Origin: Paenibacillus antibioticophila
GTDB taxonomy: Bacteria; Bacillota; Bacilli; Paenibacillales; Paenibacillaceae
Direction: 5' to 3'
Length of the DNA stretch: 64,000 bases
NCBI RefSeq assembly: GCF_000455265.1
Contig: NZ_HG005139.1
Location: 2,511,480 to 2,575,479, forward strand
Shown here: piece by piece, positions 10,212-18,343 of the stretch
How the letters are laid out: the number at the start of each line of letters is the position of its first letter
Numbering within the stretch: the first letter of the stretch is position 1
Notes under the pieces: generated by a model
Databases searched by the model: none
What the model was told of the DNA's origin: nothing
What the model saw: only the letters and a program-made list of their open reading frames with translations
Position numbers and translations under genes: made by a program

Positions 10212-11165
10212 TTACCGATTTCGCAAGGAATGAAGCAATTCCTCCATATCATCAGGGAGGGGTGCCGAGAATTCTTTATACTCTCCGTTTGCTGGATGGA
10301 CAAAGCCCAGTACCGCGGCATGAAGAGCTTGTCCTTGCATTTTAATGCCTTTGCTTCTGCCATACAATGGATCTCCCACAAGCGGATGTCCGATAAATTT
10401 CATATGCACCCGGATTTGGTGGGTACGGCCCGTCTCAAGCTTCAGCTCCAGCAAGGTGTAGTCGCCGAATCGCTCGACAACCTGAAAATGCGTCACTGCA
10501 GGCTTGCTGCTCCGCTCGATAACCGTGTACATTTTCCGGTCATGCGGATCCCGGCCAATCGGCGCATCCACCGTTCCTTGATCATGACTGACATGCCCGT
10601 GCACGAGCGCATAATACTTCCGGGTTACAGAATGCTCCTTCAATTGAGCAGCCAGAGAAGCGTGAGCCATATCATTCTTGGCGGCCATCAATAGCCCGGA
10701 GGTATCCTTATCAATGCGGTGAACAATACCAGGCCGCAGTTCTCCATTAATTCCCGACAGGTCCTTGCAGTGATGCATGAGCGCATTGACCAGGGTTCCG
10801 GAGGCATGTCCCGGTGCCGGGTGAACGACCATCCCGCGCTGCTTGTTCACAACGATAACATCGCTGTCCTCGTAGTAAATATCCAACGGGATCGCTTCAG
10901 GCACAATCTCTACCGGCTGAGCATCGGGAATCGTTAATGTAACCGTATCTCCGGCGTTCATTTTATAATTCGACTTTACTTGTTCACCATTGACGGCAAT
11001 ATTGCCATTCTCAATCCATAGCTGTATTTGACTGCGGGAATATTCGTCCCCGGTGATGGACTTGACGTATTTATCAATTCTCTCTCTGGCACTCTCCGGC
11101 TCTACAGTCCATTCCTGGCCCGTGCCTTCCTCCAGATCAAGCCAGTTTTCTTCGTTATGAGTCAT
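10212..11165 (-). CDS. rluD: RluD-family 23S rRNA pseudouridine synthase
   Basis: Isomerises specific uridines of 23S rRNA to pseudouridine. The 317-residue protein has an N-terminal S4 RNA-binding domain (roughly residues 25-85) and a RluA-type catalytic domain with HRIDKDTSG, in which Asp152 is the expected nucleophile. Later blocks GRTHQIRVHM and GDPLYG are typical. The ATG at 11165 overlaps the lspA stop as ATGA and follows GAGGAG, so it is translationally coupled to lspA; a longer open frame has no ribosome-binding site. The equivalent B. subtilis gene is ylyB, also next to lspA. The exact uridine targets cannot be read from sequence. Confidence 0.92.
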   Translation of the reverse strand: MTHNEENWLDLEEGTGQEWTVEPESARERIDKYVKSITGDEYSRSQIQLWIENGNIAVNGEQVKSNYKMNAGDTVTLTIPDAQPVEIVPEAIPLDIYYEDSDVIVVNKQRGMVVHPAPGHASGTLVNALMHHCKDLSGINGELRPGIVHRIDKDTSGLLMAAKNDMAHASLAAQLKEHSVTRKYYALVHGHVSHDQGTVDAPIGRDPHDRKMYTVIERSSKPAVTHFQVVERFGDYTLLELKLETGRTHQIRVHMKFIGHPLVGDPLYGRSKGIKMQGQALHAAVLGFVHPANGEYKEFSAPLPDDMEELLHSLRNR

Positions 11166-11668
11166 ACTTGCTCCTCTTGTTTGATCTCTGCTGCTTGCTG
11201 CTTCTCCCGGCGAATCTCCAAAATGGAATCCAGAATGATCAGAGCCACGCCGACAACAATGCAAGAATCCGCAACATTAAAAATCGGAAAGGTATAGGAC
11301 CCGAAATTGAATTGCAGGAAATCCACAACTTCTCCGGTCAGCACGCGATCAAAGAAATTGCCGACCGCACCGCCAAGCACAAGCGCAAGTGCCGTTTGAA
11401 GCAGACGGTTGCCCGATTTCCTTATCTTAAGCATGTACCACACAATACCGATCAATACGACCGTAGTCACCACAATAAAAAACCATCGCTGGTCCTTTAA
11501 AATTCCAAAGGCTGCGCCGCGGTTCCGATGCGAGGTAATCAGGAAAAAGTTGCCGATGACCGGAATTTGTTCGTTAATGGTCAGGCTCGTTGCAATCCAA
11601 TACTTCGTTGCCTGGTCAATGAGAAATGCGATCAATGCGATCAGAAAAAATATCACTCGGGAAGTCAC
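11162..11668 (-). CDS. lspA: Lipoprotein signal peptidase (signal peptidase II)
   Basis: Cleaves signal peptides of prolipoproteins after lipid attachment, such as the OppA- and YlaJ-like lipoproteins in this window. The 168-residue membrane protein has four hydrophobic segments. The aspartyl protease pair is Asp116 in GEVVDFLQF and Asp134 in FNVADSCIV, with GNFFDR also conserved. It is the first gene of a two-gene unit with rluD. Length and motifs are normal. Confidence 0.96.
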   Translation of the reverse strand: MTSRVIFFLIALIAFLIDQATKYWIATSLTINEQIPVIGNFFLITSHRNRGAAFGILKDQRWFFIVVTTVVLIGIVWYMLKIRKSGNRLLQTALALVLGGAVGNFFDRVLTGEVVDFLQFNFGSYTFPIFNVADSCIVVGVALIILDSILEIRREKQQAAEIKQEEQV

Positions 11669-11731
11669 CTCGTTAATTTAGTTATGCCTAGGGAAGATCC
11701 CGGCAGAAATAACCACTTATAAGACCTGTAT

Positions 11732-11761
11732 ATTGTAGCACAGCGGGAAATGAACCGTCCA
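11732..11761 (-). promoter_or_regulatory. Candidate promoter of lspA-rluD
   Basis: Minus-strand TACAAT at 11737-11732 is preceded, 18 bases upstream, by TGGACG at 11761-11756. The -10 box is good and the -35 box partial (4 of 6). The position, about 65 bases before lspA, is sensible. Confidence 0.4.
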
Positions 11762-11895
11762 TGCGCGAAAGGATTTTCCTTAGGTAAAACGTCATGTCTC
11801 GGTGCAGAATAGCAGTATGACCAAAGCACCCGTGCATGATTCGCCATTCCTTCGGATTCAGTAAACAAAAGCTCGGAAAGGAGTACGATATAACC

Positions 11896-12615
11896 ATGAC
11901 CTCAGCTAACTTGAACAACGCGCAATTAGCCGAATTGAAGGACCAGCTCGAGCGGGCAGAGGCTGATTTGCGGCACAGGCTCGCAGAGCAAGGACATTAT
12001 GGCCTGAACGGGTCCCTTCGTGATAATACGAGCGAGCTGTCTGCGATCGACAATCATCCCGCCGACATCGGCAGTGAAACCTTTGAGCGGGGCAAGGACC
12101 TGGCCTTGAACGAGCATGCCGAGCTGCGGCTCACACGCATTCAGGATGCCCTGGCCAAGCTGGAGAATGGCACCTACGGCTGCTGCGAGGCTTGTGGACA
12201 AGCGATTGGCTACGAGCGGCTTCAAGCCATTCCCGAGACCGAATACTGCCTGGAGCACAGCCCTCAGTCCTTTGTCTCTGCAAAACGTCCGATCGAGGAA
12301 CAGTTCCTCGCCCCTCCATTTGGCCGCACAAGCCTGGATGAACACGAGGAGCAAAATGGATTTGACGGAGAGGACGCCTGGCAGATCGTTGAGGGCTTCG
12401 GTACTTCCAATTCGCCAGCCATGGCAGAGGACAACGAGATCGATGACTATAATGACATGGAGATTGAAGCCTCTGCTGAGCTGGACGGGTTCGTAGAGCC
12501 TTATGAATCCTTTGTTGCTACTGATATTTATGGCCAAAATGTGTTCTTTTACCGTAACGGCGTATATCGCAAGCACATGGAGGCTACAGAGCACCTGGAC
12601 AGCGAGGACTCTTAG
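11896..12615 (+). CDS. TraR/DksA-family zinc-finger protein, YteA/YlyA-like
   Basis: A 239-residue acidic protein with an N-terminal coiled-coil (residues 5-35) and a DksA/TraR-type finger, C97-x2-C100-x17-C118-x2-H121. The spacing is that of DksA, with the fourth cysteine replaced by histidine. The block ALAKLENGTYGCCEACG is typical of YteA-type proteins of sporulating Firmicutes, a family linked to the spore stage. B. subtilis has a homologue, ylyA, between ileS and lspA, but co-directional; here the gene is inverted. The ATG at 11896 is the only start near AAAGGAG, at a longish spacing of 12. Whether it acts on RNA polymerase is inference from the family. Confidence 0.85.
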   Translation: MTSANLNNAQLAELKDQLERAEADLRHRLAEQGHYGLNGSLRDNTSELSAIDNHPADIGSETFERGKDLALNEHAELRLTRIQDALAKLENGTYGCCEACGQAIGYERLQAIPETEYCLEHSPQSFVSAKRPIEEQFLAPPFGRTSLDEHEEQNGFDGEDAWQIVEGFGTSNSPAMAEDNEIDDYNDMEIEASAELDGFVEPYESFVATDIYGQNVFFYRNGVYRKHMEATEHLDSEDS

Positions 12616-12621
12616 GAGGAT

Positions 12622-12789
12622 GTTCAAAAAGTCAGCTTTTGATCACGAAGTAATTCAAGATGGTCATTCGACATCGAATCTTGCATTCACCCTAGAAGTC
12701 CGGTACTCATGTAGGGTTTGCCTACACTCCGTTCCTCCTTCTGCGGGTTCTCGCAACCTTCTCGGTGCTGAAAACCTGACTTTTTGAAC
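12622..12789 (+). repeat. Family-2 structured repeat, copy E1
   Basis: About 168 bp filling the gap between the convergent yteA-like gene and the DUF5665 gene. Perfect 14-bp terminal inverted repeats: GTTCAAAAAGTCAG at 12622-12635 and CTGACTTTTTGAAC at 12776-12789. Inside, ATTCGACATCGAAT is a short palindrome, and TGTAGG (12710-12715) pairs with CCTACA (12721-12726) around GTTTG. Copy E2 at 16745 shares long blocks and keeps this hairpin with two compensated base pairs. No coding potential. The terminal stem could also act as a two-way terminator for the flanking genes. Confidence 0.82.
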
Positions 12790-12809
12790 TCGTACTTTAA
12801 GCGGCGGCT

Positions 12810-13184
12810 CTAATACGTATTAAGCTCGAGCTGGCGCTGAACGATCCGCACAACATCGGCGATATAATCTCCGATGATCGGCAAATTCAAGGCCCCAAGC
12901 AACTGGAGAAGATAAATAATCGTAGCGGCAAAAAAAGTAAAGCCAATCGCAATTCCCACACCGCGCGACGTTCCTGACAGCAGGTTGAGCCAGATCAGCC
13001 GCCATGGTCTGTTCAGCAGCTGCGTATATTCCGCAATACGTGATTTCTCTAATTGCTGGGTCCAGGTTAGCGTCAGACGGTGCAGCTCATTCATTTGTTG
13101 TTCCAGCTCCGTCTTCGGCCCAGTTTGTCCCTCAGACGTACCGCCGGAGCTTTCTGATGTCCTATCCGTCTCGCCCTGCCTCAT
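12810..13184 (-). CDS. Small membrane protein, DUF5665-like
   Basis: A 124-residue protein with a polar N-terminal third (residues 1-30), an amphipathic helix region, and two hydrophobic segments around residues 70-105 (GIAIGFTFFAATIIYLLQLL and a following stretch), ending in VVRIVQRQLELNTY. This resembles the DUF5665 family of Firmicutes, of unknown function. The ATG at 13184 follows GGAGGAGG. It lies downstream of ileS, separated by a long inverted repeat, and converges with the yteA-like gene. Confidence 0.75.
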   Translation of the reverse strand: MRQGETDRTSESSGGTSEGQTGPKTELEQQMNELHRLTLTWTQQLEKSRIAEYTQLLNRPWRLIWLNLLSGTSRGVGIAIGFTFFAATIIYLLQLLGALNLPIIGDYIADVVRIVQRQLELNTY

Positions 13185-13206
13185 CCCGTACCTCCTCCGC
13201 AAAATG

Positions 13207-13269
13207 GAAACGAGCCCCAAGCAGAGCATCCCCCTGATCAGGAGGACTTGCTCTGCCCAAGCTCGTTTC
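13207..13269 (-). terminator. Long inverted repeat after ileS, probable terminator
   Basis: GAAACGAGC at the left end and GCTCGTTTC at the right end are exact complements. The stem continues through GCAGAGCA / TGCTCTGC with few mismatches, and an inner CCTCCTGATCAGGGGG extends it. The T-run on the minus strand is weak (GTTTCCATTTT). It most likely ends or reduces ileS transcription. Confidence 0.6.
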
Positions 13270-13296
13270 TTTGTTCGTTATAGCCTAGTATGGCCT

Positions 13297-16200
13297 TTAG
13301 GCTTGAATATAAACACCGATTTGCTTAGACCCGAGATCCACGGATTCTCCGAGCTTTTCATCGTCTGTATAAGCCACATCGGTTAAAAGCACATTATCGC
13401 GGAGGACTTGTTCAAAGGAAGTAATCGCCGACTTCAGCTCCTCATCTACACGCAGCGTCAGATGAACCCGCTTTTCGATCGGCAGATCCAGCTTCTTGCG
13501 GGTATCCTGCACCGCGCGGACAACCTCGCGTACCCAGCCCTCTTGTTCAAGCTCAGGCGTAATATCCGTATTCAGGGCTACGGTTATACCATATCCCGAT
13601 GCCGAGGCAAATCCGGATTTCGCCTGCTTCTCCACAAGCAGCTCCTCTGCAGTGATGCTTAGCTCCTCCCCTTCAGGAGAAGTCACATTGAAGCCGCCCT
13701 TTTCCACGATGGCACGTGTCTGCGCAGCTTCCAGCTCTTTGAGGTAGCCCTGAAGGAAGCCGATATTTTTCCCGTACTTTTTGCCGGCAACCTTCAAATT
13801 CATCTTGAGCGTGAAATCAACAAATCCGCTGTCACTATGCTCGATCTCGATCGCCTTGACATTGATCTCGTCCTTGATGATCTCTTCATAATCAGCTACT
13901 GCATAATCACGATCCATCGATACGATCAGCGCCGATAACGGCTGGCGTGTCTTGATGCCGGTCTCGTTACGAACATTCCGCGCCAGCTCCACAATTTGAC
14001 GCGCGCTTTCCATATCCGCTTCCAGAGCCGCATCAATCAGCGCCTCGTCGGCAACCGGATAATCCGCCAGATGGACACTCTCGCCGCCTCCGAGATTCGT
14101 AAAGATATCCTCGGACAGCATCGGTGTGAATGGAGCCATCAGCTTCGATACGGTCAGCAGCACCTGAACAAGCGTCTGGTAAGCGGACAACTTATCCTCG
14201 CCTAGTCCGCTGCCCCAGAAACGGTCGCGGGAACGACGAATGTACCAGTTGCTAAGCTCATCGATGAACGTCTCAATTGCCTTGGAAGTATTTACAAAGT
14301 CATTGACGGCAAGGCCCTTATCCACCAGCAAGATCAGGCTATTCAAGCGAGACAGAATCCAGCGGTCCAGCTTGTTCGAGGAAGGGCGATACGAATGCTC
14401 TTCCGGATTATAGCCATCGATTCCGGCGTATAACGTGAGGAATGCGTGCGTATTCACCAGGGTATCGACAACCTTGGATTTGGCTTCAGCCACGATCCCC
14501 TTGGAGAAGCGCTTGGTACTCCATGGCGCACTGTCCGACAAGATAGCCCAGCGGAACGCATCGGTTCCAAATTCATTGATGATCTCCCACGGATCAATCA
14601 CGTTGCCCTTGGATTTGGACATCTTCTGTCCGTTCTCGTCCAGGATGTGGCCGGTTGCAATAACCGCTTTATAAGGAGTCTTGCCTGTATACAAGGTGGA
14701 CACCGCCAGCAGGCTGTAGAACCAGCCGCGGGTCTGGTCGATGCCTTCACAGATCATATCGGCAGGGAATTGCTCCTCAAATACCTCCTTGTTCTCGAAC
14801 GGGTAATGATGCTGGGCGAATGGCATCGAACCGCTGTCGAACCACACGTCGATGACTTCGCTGGTCCGCTCCATGACGCCCCCCTCACAATGCGGGCAAG
14901 CTACCTTTACTTCGTCAACATACGGCTTGTGCAGCTCTAGATTCTCGCTAACCTCATGAGCCGCATGAGCGCGAAGCTCCTCCAGGCTATGCGGAGCGAA
15001 TTGTCCTCCGCAGTCCGGGCATACCCAGACATTAAGCGGCGTCCCCCAATAACGGTTCCGGCTGATATTCCAATCCACCAGTTCCTCAAGGAATTTGCCG
15101 AAGCGTCCTTCCCGCACATGGCCCGGATACCAGGTCACGGAATTATTATTTGCAATCAATTGATCCTTCACAGCCGTCGTCTCAATGAACCAGCTGTCCA
15201 TGGCGTAATAGAGCAGCGGGGATTTACAGCGCCAGCAGAACGGATAGCTATGCTCATACTTTTCTTTGCTGTACAAGAGACCACGCTCAGACAGGTTCTT
15301 CACGATATCAAGATCACAGTCCTTAACGAACCGTCCGGCAAAATCACTTACCGTATCCTGATAGCGCCCTTGGTTGTTCACCACGCTCACATAGCTGATG
15401 CCATTCTCACGGCAGGTACGATAGTCGTCCTCGCCATGTGCCGGCGCCATATGGACGATCCCTGTACCGCTTGCATCGGTAACAAAGGATGCGCCGACGA
15501 TCACATTAATTTTATCAGCCTGTACATAGCTAAATGGCGGAGTGTAGGTTTTGCCGACAAGCTCGGCTCCCTGAAGTGTGGATTCGATGGAGTAGTCGCC
15601 CTTCATGACCTTCTCCACCAAATTACGGGCGACAATATATACCCCATCCTCCTGCTTCACTCTTGCATATTCCATGTCCGGATTCACGGCAAGAGCAACG
15701 TGGGCCGGCAGCGTCCAAGGCGTGGTTGTCCAGGCCAGTACATATTCACCGCTGTCATTCAATTTGAACTTGGCTGTAGCACTCAGATCCTTTACATCCT
15801 CATAACCTTGCGCAACCTCATGCGAACTAAGAGAGGTCTGGCAGCAAGGGCAATAAGGGCTTACCCGATGGCCCTTATACAACAGTCCCTTCTCATGAAT
15901 GGTCGCCAGAATGTTCCATACACTTTCGATATAATTATTTTCAAGGGTGATGTAAGGGTGATCCAGATCGGTCCAATAGGCGATAGCCTCTGTGAATTCA
16001 CGCCATTGCTTCTCGTAGCCGAATACACTGTCCTTACACTTCTTGATAAATGCTTCCACACCATACTTCTCGATCTCTTGCTTGCCCGAAATACCAAGCA
16101 CCTTCTCTACGCCCAGCTCAACCGGCAGCCCATGCGTATCCCAGCCAGCCTTGCGCACAACCCTGTAACCCTTCATCGTCTGATAGCGGCCGACGAAATC

Positions 16201-16392
16201 CTTGATTACACGGCCCAGCACGTGACCGATATGCGGCATGCCGTTCGCAGTAGGAGGACCTTCAAAGAACACATAATTCGGTCGTCCTTCCCGGTTCTCG
16301 ATACTTCTCTTGAAAGTATCCTCAGCATTCCATTTATCCAGGATCCGCATGTCTCTGGCTCGTGCTTTTTCCCTTACATCGACCTTTTTCAT
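13297..16392 (-). CDS. ileS: Isoleucyl-tRNA synthetase, type 2 (eukaryote-like) form
   Basis: Charges tRNA-Ile. The 1031-residue class I synthetase has GPPTANGMPHIGHVLG with HIGH at 54-57, the CP1 editing domain (TTTPWTLPA, 222-230) and KMSKS at 590-594. The N-terminal wording GPPTANGMPHIGH rather than GPPYANGxxHxGH, and the length above 1000 with a long C-terminal anticodon region, point to the IleS2 clade. Members of that clade are known to be insensitive to mupirocin. The usual resident of this locus in B. subtilis is a type-1 enzyme of about 920 residues. It is controlled by the T-box leader upstream. Confidence 0.93.
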   Translation of the reverse strand: MKKVDVREKARARDMRILDKWNAEDTFKRSIENREGRPNYVFFEGPPTANGMPHIGHVLGRVIKDFVGRYQTMKGYRVVRKAGWDTHGLPVELGVEKVLGISGKQEIEKYGVEAFIKKCKDSVFGYEKQWREFTEAIAYWTDLDHPYITLENNYIESVWNILATIHEKGLLYKGHRVSPYCPCCQTSLSSHEVAQGYEDVKDLSATAKFKLNDSGEYVLAWTTTPWTLPAHVALAVNPDMEYARVKQEDGVYIVARNLVEKVMKGDYSIESTLQGAELVGKTYTPPFSYVQADKINVIVGASFVTDASGTGIVHMAPAHGEDDYRTCRENGISYVSVVNNQGRYQDTVSDFAGRFVKDCDLDIVKNLSERGLLYSKEKYEHSYPFCWRCKSPLLYYAMDSWFIETTAVKDQLIANNNSVTWYPGHVREGRFGKFLEELVDWNISRNRYWGTPLNVWVCPDCGGQFAPHSLEELRAHAAHEVSENLELHKPYVDEVKVACPHCEGGVMERTSEVIDVWFDSGSMPFAQHHYPFENKEVFEEQFPADMICEGIDQTRGWFYSLLAVSTLYTGKTPYKAVIATGHILDENGQKMSKSKGNVIDPWEIINEFGTDAFRWAILSDSAPWSTKRFSKGIVAEAKSKVVDTLVNTHAFLTLYAGIDGYNPEEHSYRPSSNKLDRWILSRLNSLILLVDKGLAVNDFVNTSKAIETFIDELSNWYIRRSRDRFWGSGLGEDKLSAYQTLVQVLLTVSKLMAPFTPMLSEDIFTNLGGGESVHLADYPVADEALIDAALEADMESARQIVELARNVRNETGIKTRQPLSALIVSMDRDYAVADYEEIIKDEINVKAIEIEHSDSGFVDFTLKMNLKVAGKKYGKNIGFLQGYLKELEAAQTRAIVEKGGFNVTSPEGEELSITAEELLVEKQAKSGFASASGYGITVALNTDITPELEQEGWVREVVRAVQDTRKKLDLPIEKRVHLTLRVDEELKSAITSFEQVLRDNVLLTDVAYTDDEKLGESVDLGSKQIGVYIQA

Positions 16393-16444
16393 TTCATTTC
16401 AGCTTCCCTTCTTCAATTTGCATGACTGCTGTCTTAGAAACAAC

Positions 16445-16737
16445 AAAAAAAGCCCCGCCCCGAAAGGGACGAGACTCTGCTCGCGTTACCACCCTTGTTC
16501 CACGTGATCCTGCATTCCGGCAATTCTAAGCTGCCGGGAGGTACGTGACACTCTGATCCCATACGCATCATATGGGGCCGGTATAACGGCCGACAGCCGG
16601 TATGACTTACTCCTCCTGCCAAGCAGGTCGTTTCAGCCAGACTTCTCCGGGATGATCTTCCGTCAGCGCCTTGAACATTGGCTTTCAGCAATCGCCAACT
16701 CTCTGAGGAACAAAAGGCTGCGTACTCTTTCCCATCA
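16445..16737 (-). ncRNA. T-box leader of ileS (isoleucine specifier)
   Basis: The minus-strand leader carries the T-box signature AAGGGTGGTAACGCG (16496-16482), which base-pairs with the uncharged tRNA end. The terminator follows: GTCTCGTCCC pairs with GGGGCGGGGC, then seven T. The 5' part forms stem I, with an AGTA on its 5' side and GAAGATCA on its 3' side, giving an ATC isoleucine specifier at 16656-16654. This matches the downstream gene. Low charged tRNA-Ile should favour read-through into ileS. The specifier position is read by analogy with known T-boxes. Confidence 0.92.
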
Positions 16738-16744
16738 TCGAATC

Positions 16745-16905
16745 CATATCAACTTTTGATCACGATGTAATTCATGATGATAATTCGACATCGAATCTTG
16801 AATTCAGCCGTGCCTTCCGTTGCTCACGTGGGTTTTGCCCACGCTCCGCTACTCAGTCCCTAGCTTCATTCAACCTTCTCGGTGCTGAAAAGCTGATCTT
16901 TGAAC
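16745..16905 (+). repeat. Family-2 structured repeat, copy E2, inside the ileS leader
   Basis: Shares with copy E1 the blocks CTTTTGATCACGA, ATTCGACATCGAATCTTG and AACCTTCTCGGTGCTGAAAA, in the same order. The hairpin is CGTGGG (16827-16832), loop TTTTG, CCCACG (16838-16843). Relative to E1, two pairs differ on both sides (T-A to C-G and A-T to G-C). The right end reads CTGATCTTTGAAC; the left end is eroded or fused with the T-box start. It lies between the ileS promoter and the T-box, so it should be transcribed in the ileS leader. Confidence 0.8.
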
Positions 16906-16927
16906 ACTTATCGTAATTATAAATTTA

Positions 16928-16957
16928 TTTATAACGCATTCGCTCTATAAATGTCAA
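16928..16957 (-). promoter_or_regulatory. Promoter of ileS
   Basis: Minus-strand TTGACA at 16957-16952 is followed, after 18 bases, by TATAAA at 16933-16928; TTATAA one base earlier would give a 17-base spacer. Transcription would start near 16921, upstream of repeat E2 and the T-box. Confidence 0.75.
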
Positions 16958-16969
16958 CCGGGCAAGCAA

Positions 16970-17485
16970 CTAGTACAGTTCCTTTACCTCACGTTGACGC
17001 TCAACATCCTCGTTCCGCTCACGGCCGCTGTCTAGCGAGTCCCAGCCATCCTGACTGAGCAGATCGAGTTGGGCTTCAACCAATGTCCGGAAACGGGCGC
17101 GGTAAATTGAAGCCTGCTTCTTGAGCTCTTCCACCTCAAGCGCAATTTTGCGGGACTTGGACAACGACTCGTTGACGATTCGGTCTGCGTTCTTCTCCGC
17201 TTCCTTCACGATCAGCTGCGCTTCCTTCTTCGCGTTATTCTTCACTTCGTCAGCCGCTTCTTGCGCGACGATAATCGTCTTGCTAAGGGTTTCCTCTATA
17301 TTGGAGAAATGATCCAGCTTCTCCTGAAGGGTCAGCAGTTGATTGTGCAGCTCCTTATTCTCTCGGATCACAATCTCGTAATCTTTAATGACCTGGTCAA
17401 GAAATTCGTTAACCTCATCCTCATCATAACCGCGAATGCGTCTAGAAAACTCCTTGTTATGTATATCCAGCGGTGTCAATGGCAT
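16970..17485 (-). CDS. divIVA: DivIVA cell-pole and division-site protein
   Basis: A coiled-coil membrane-curvature sensor that marks poles and septa. The 171-residue protein has the conserved N-terminal lipid-binding domain (LTPLDIHNKEFSRRIRGYDEDEVNEFLDQV) and a long coiled coil from about residue 35 to 150. I chose the ATG at 17485, eight bases after AGGAGG; a GTG three codons upstream overlaps the ribosome-binding site. It closes the ylm cluster, in the same order as in Bacillus (sepF-ylmG-ylmH-divIVA). Confidence 0.93.
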   Translation of the reverse strand: MPLTPLDIHNKEFSRRIRGYDEDEVNEFLDQVIKDYEIVIRENKELHNQLLTLQEKLDHFSNIEETLSKTIIVAQEAADEVKNNAKKEAQLIVKEAEKNADRIVNESLSKSRKIALEVEELKKQASIYRARFRTLVEAQLDLLSQDGWDSLDSGRERNEDVERQREVKELY

Positions 17486-17546
17486 GATCCGCACCTCCTA
17501 TAAAGTAGTCTATTTCGACAGAAACAGAAAATTTCCTGCAAACGGA

Positions 17547-18329
17547 TCAGATAAATTTGCCGATCTTTACTCTAAGTCTGCCCTTTTTGGTGATGCCTTC
17601 GCATTCCAAAACCTTGAAGCGGCCGAAGCCTTGAAGCGCGACGATATCCCCTGCCTTAAGCGCCGTGGAGGGATCCTCCTCCGTTCGAAAGTTAACCCTG
17701 CAGCGCCCTGCCTTGATCGGTACGAGCACCTTGCTGCGGCTTAGCCGGAACACGTCGCTTGCAATCCCGTCTAAACGTAAAGAAGCCACTGTCAAGTCTA
17801 GCGGCTCAAGGGCAGCTTCTGTCGTCTTCAATGCATTCAATTCAAGGATCTCTGTCATTACGTTTACACGGTGCACCTGATGAAGACTCATCGTGAGAAA
17901 AGGAGCAATCTCCTCGGCAACAACGATATGACAACCGTCTTCCCGTACATGGATATCCCCGATTTTTTCACGCTTCAACCCAATCCCGAGCACGGCTCCA
18001 AGGTAATCTCCATGCTGCAGCGATGAGAGCCGCTGATCATCTGAGGTAATATCCAGTACCTTCATGCGCATCGGCTCGCTGGATACGTCACGGTAGTCGG
18101 GAGCGATCAAGGCGCGTCTTCGTTCCGCTCCCTCATAGCCGCCGTCCAAACACAAGGCGGCATCGGGATGCCGGTTAACCAGTGTTTGCAATATAAAGCC
18201 TTGCCGCGGATCCAGAAAATCAGTGAGCTTGACCTCATGATAATCCCCGGCATTCACCACCCATTCCCAAGCCTTGTCCACAAAGGGACGTTCCTCCGGT
18301 TTGAAATGATCATAGATGTCATGTCGCAT
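17547..18329 (-). CDS. ylmH: YlmH, S4-domain RNA-binding protein
   Basis: A 260-residue protein with an N-terminal YlmH domain (DYHEVKLTDFLDPRQGFI near residue 28) and a C-terminal S4 RNA-binding domain (about residues 180-245; ASDVFRLSRSKVLVPIKAGR). YlmH is known in Firmicutes as a ribosome-associated factor that helps rescue stalled nascent chains; in this organism that role is inference from the family. It lies between ylmG and divIVA in a tight co-directional cluster. Confidence 0.93.
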   Translation of the reverse strand: MRHDIYDHFKPEERPFVDKAWEWVVNAGDYHEVKLTDFLDPRQGFILQTLVNRHPDAALCLDGGYEGAERRRALIAPDYRDVSSEPMRMKVLDITSDDQRLSSLQHGDYLGAVLGIGLKREKIGDIHVREDGCHIVVAEEIAPFLTMSLHQVHRVNVMTEILELNALKTTEAALEPLDLTVASLRLDGIASDVFRLSRSKVLVPIKAGRCRVNFRTEEDPSTALKAGDIVALQGFGRFKVLECEGITKKGRLRVKIGKFI

Positions 18330-18343
18330 GGTAAGCTCTCACC

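Noticed and set aside
11926-12627. Minus-strand frame opposite the DksA-like gene
   Set aside because: The plus frame has the zinc-finger motif and a ribosome-binding site; the minus frame has neither.
14956-16425. Long plus-strand open frame (about 490 codons) opposite ileS
   Set aside because: Antisense shadow of ileS; no start signal and no motif.
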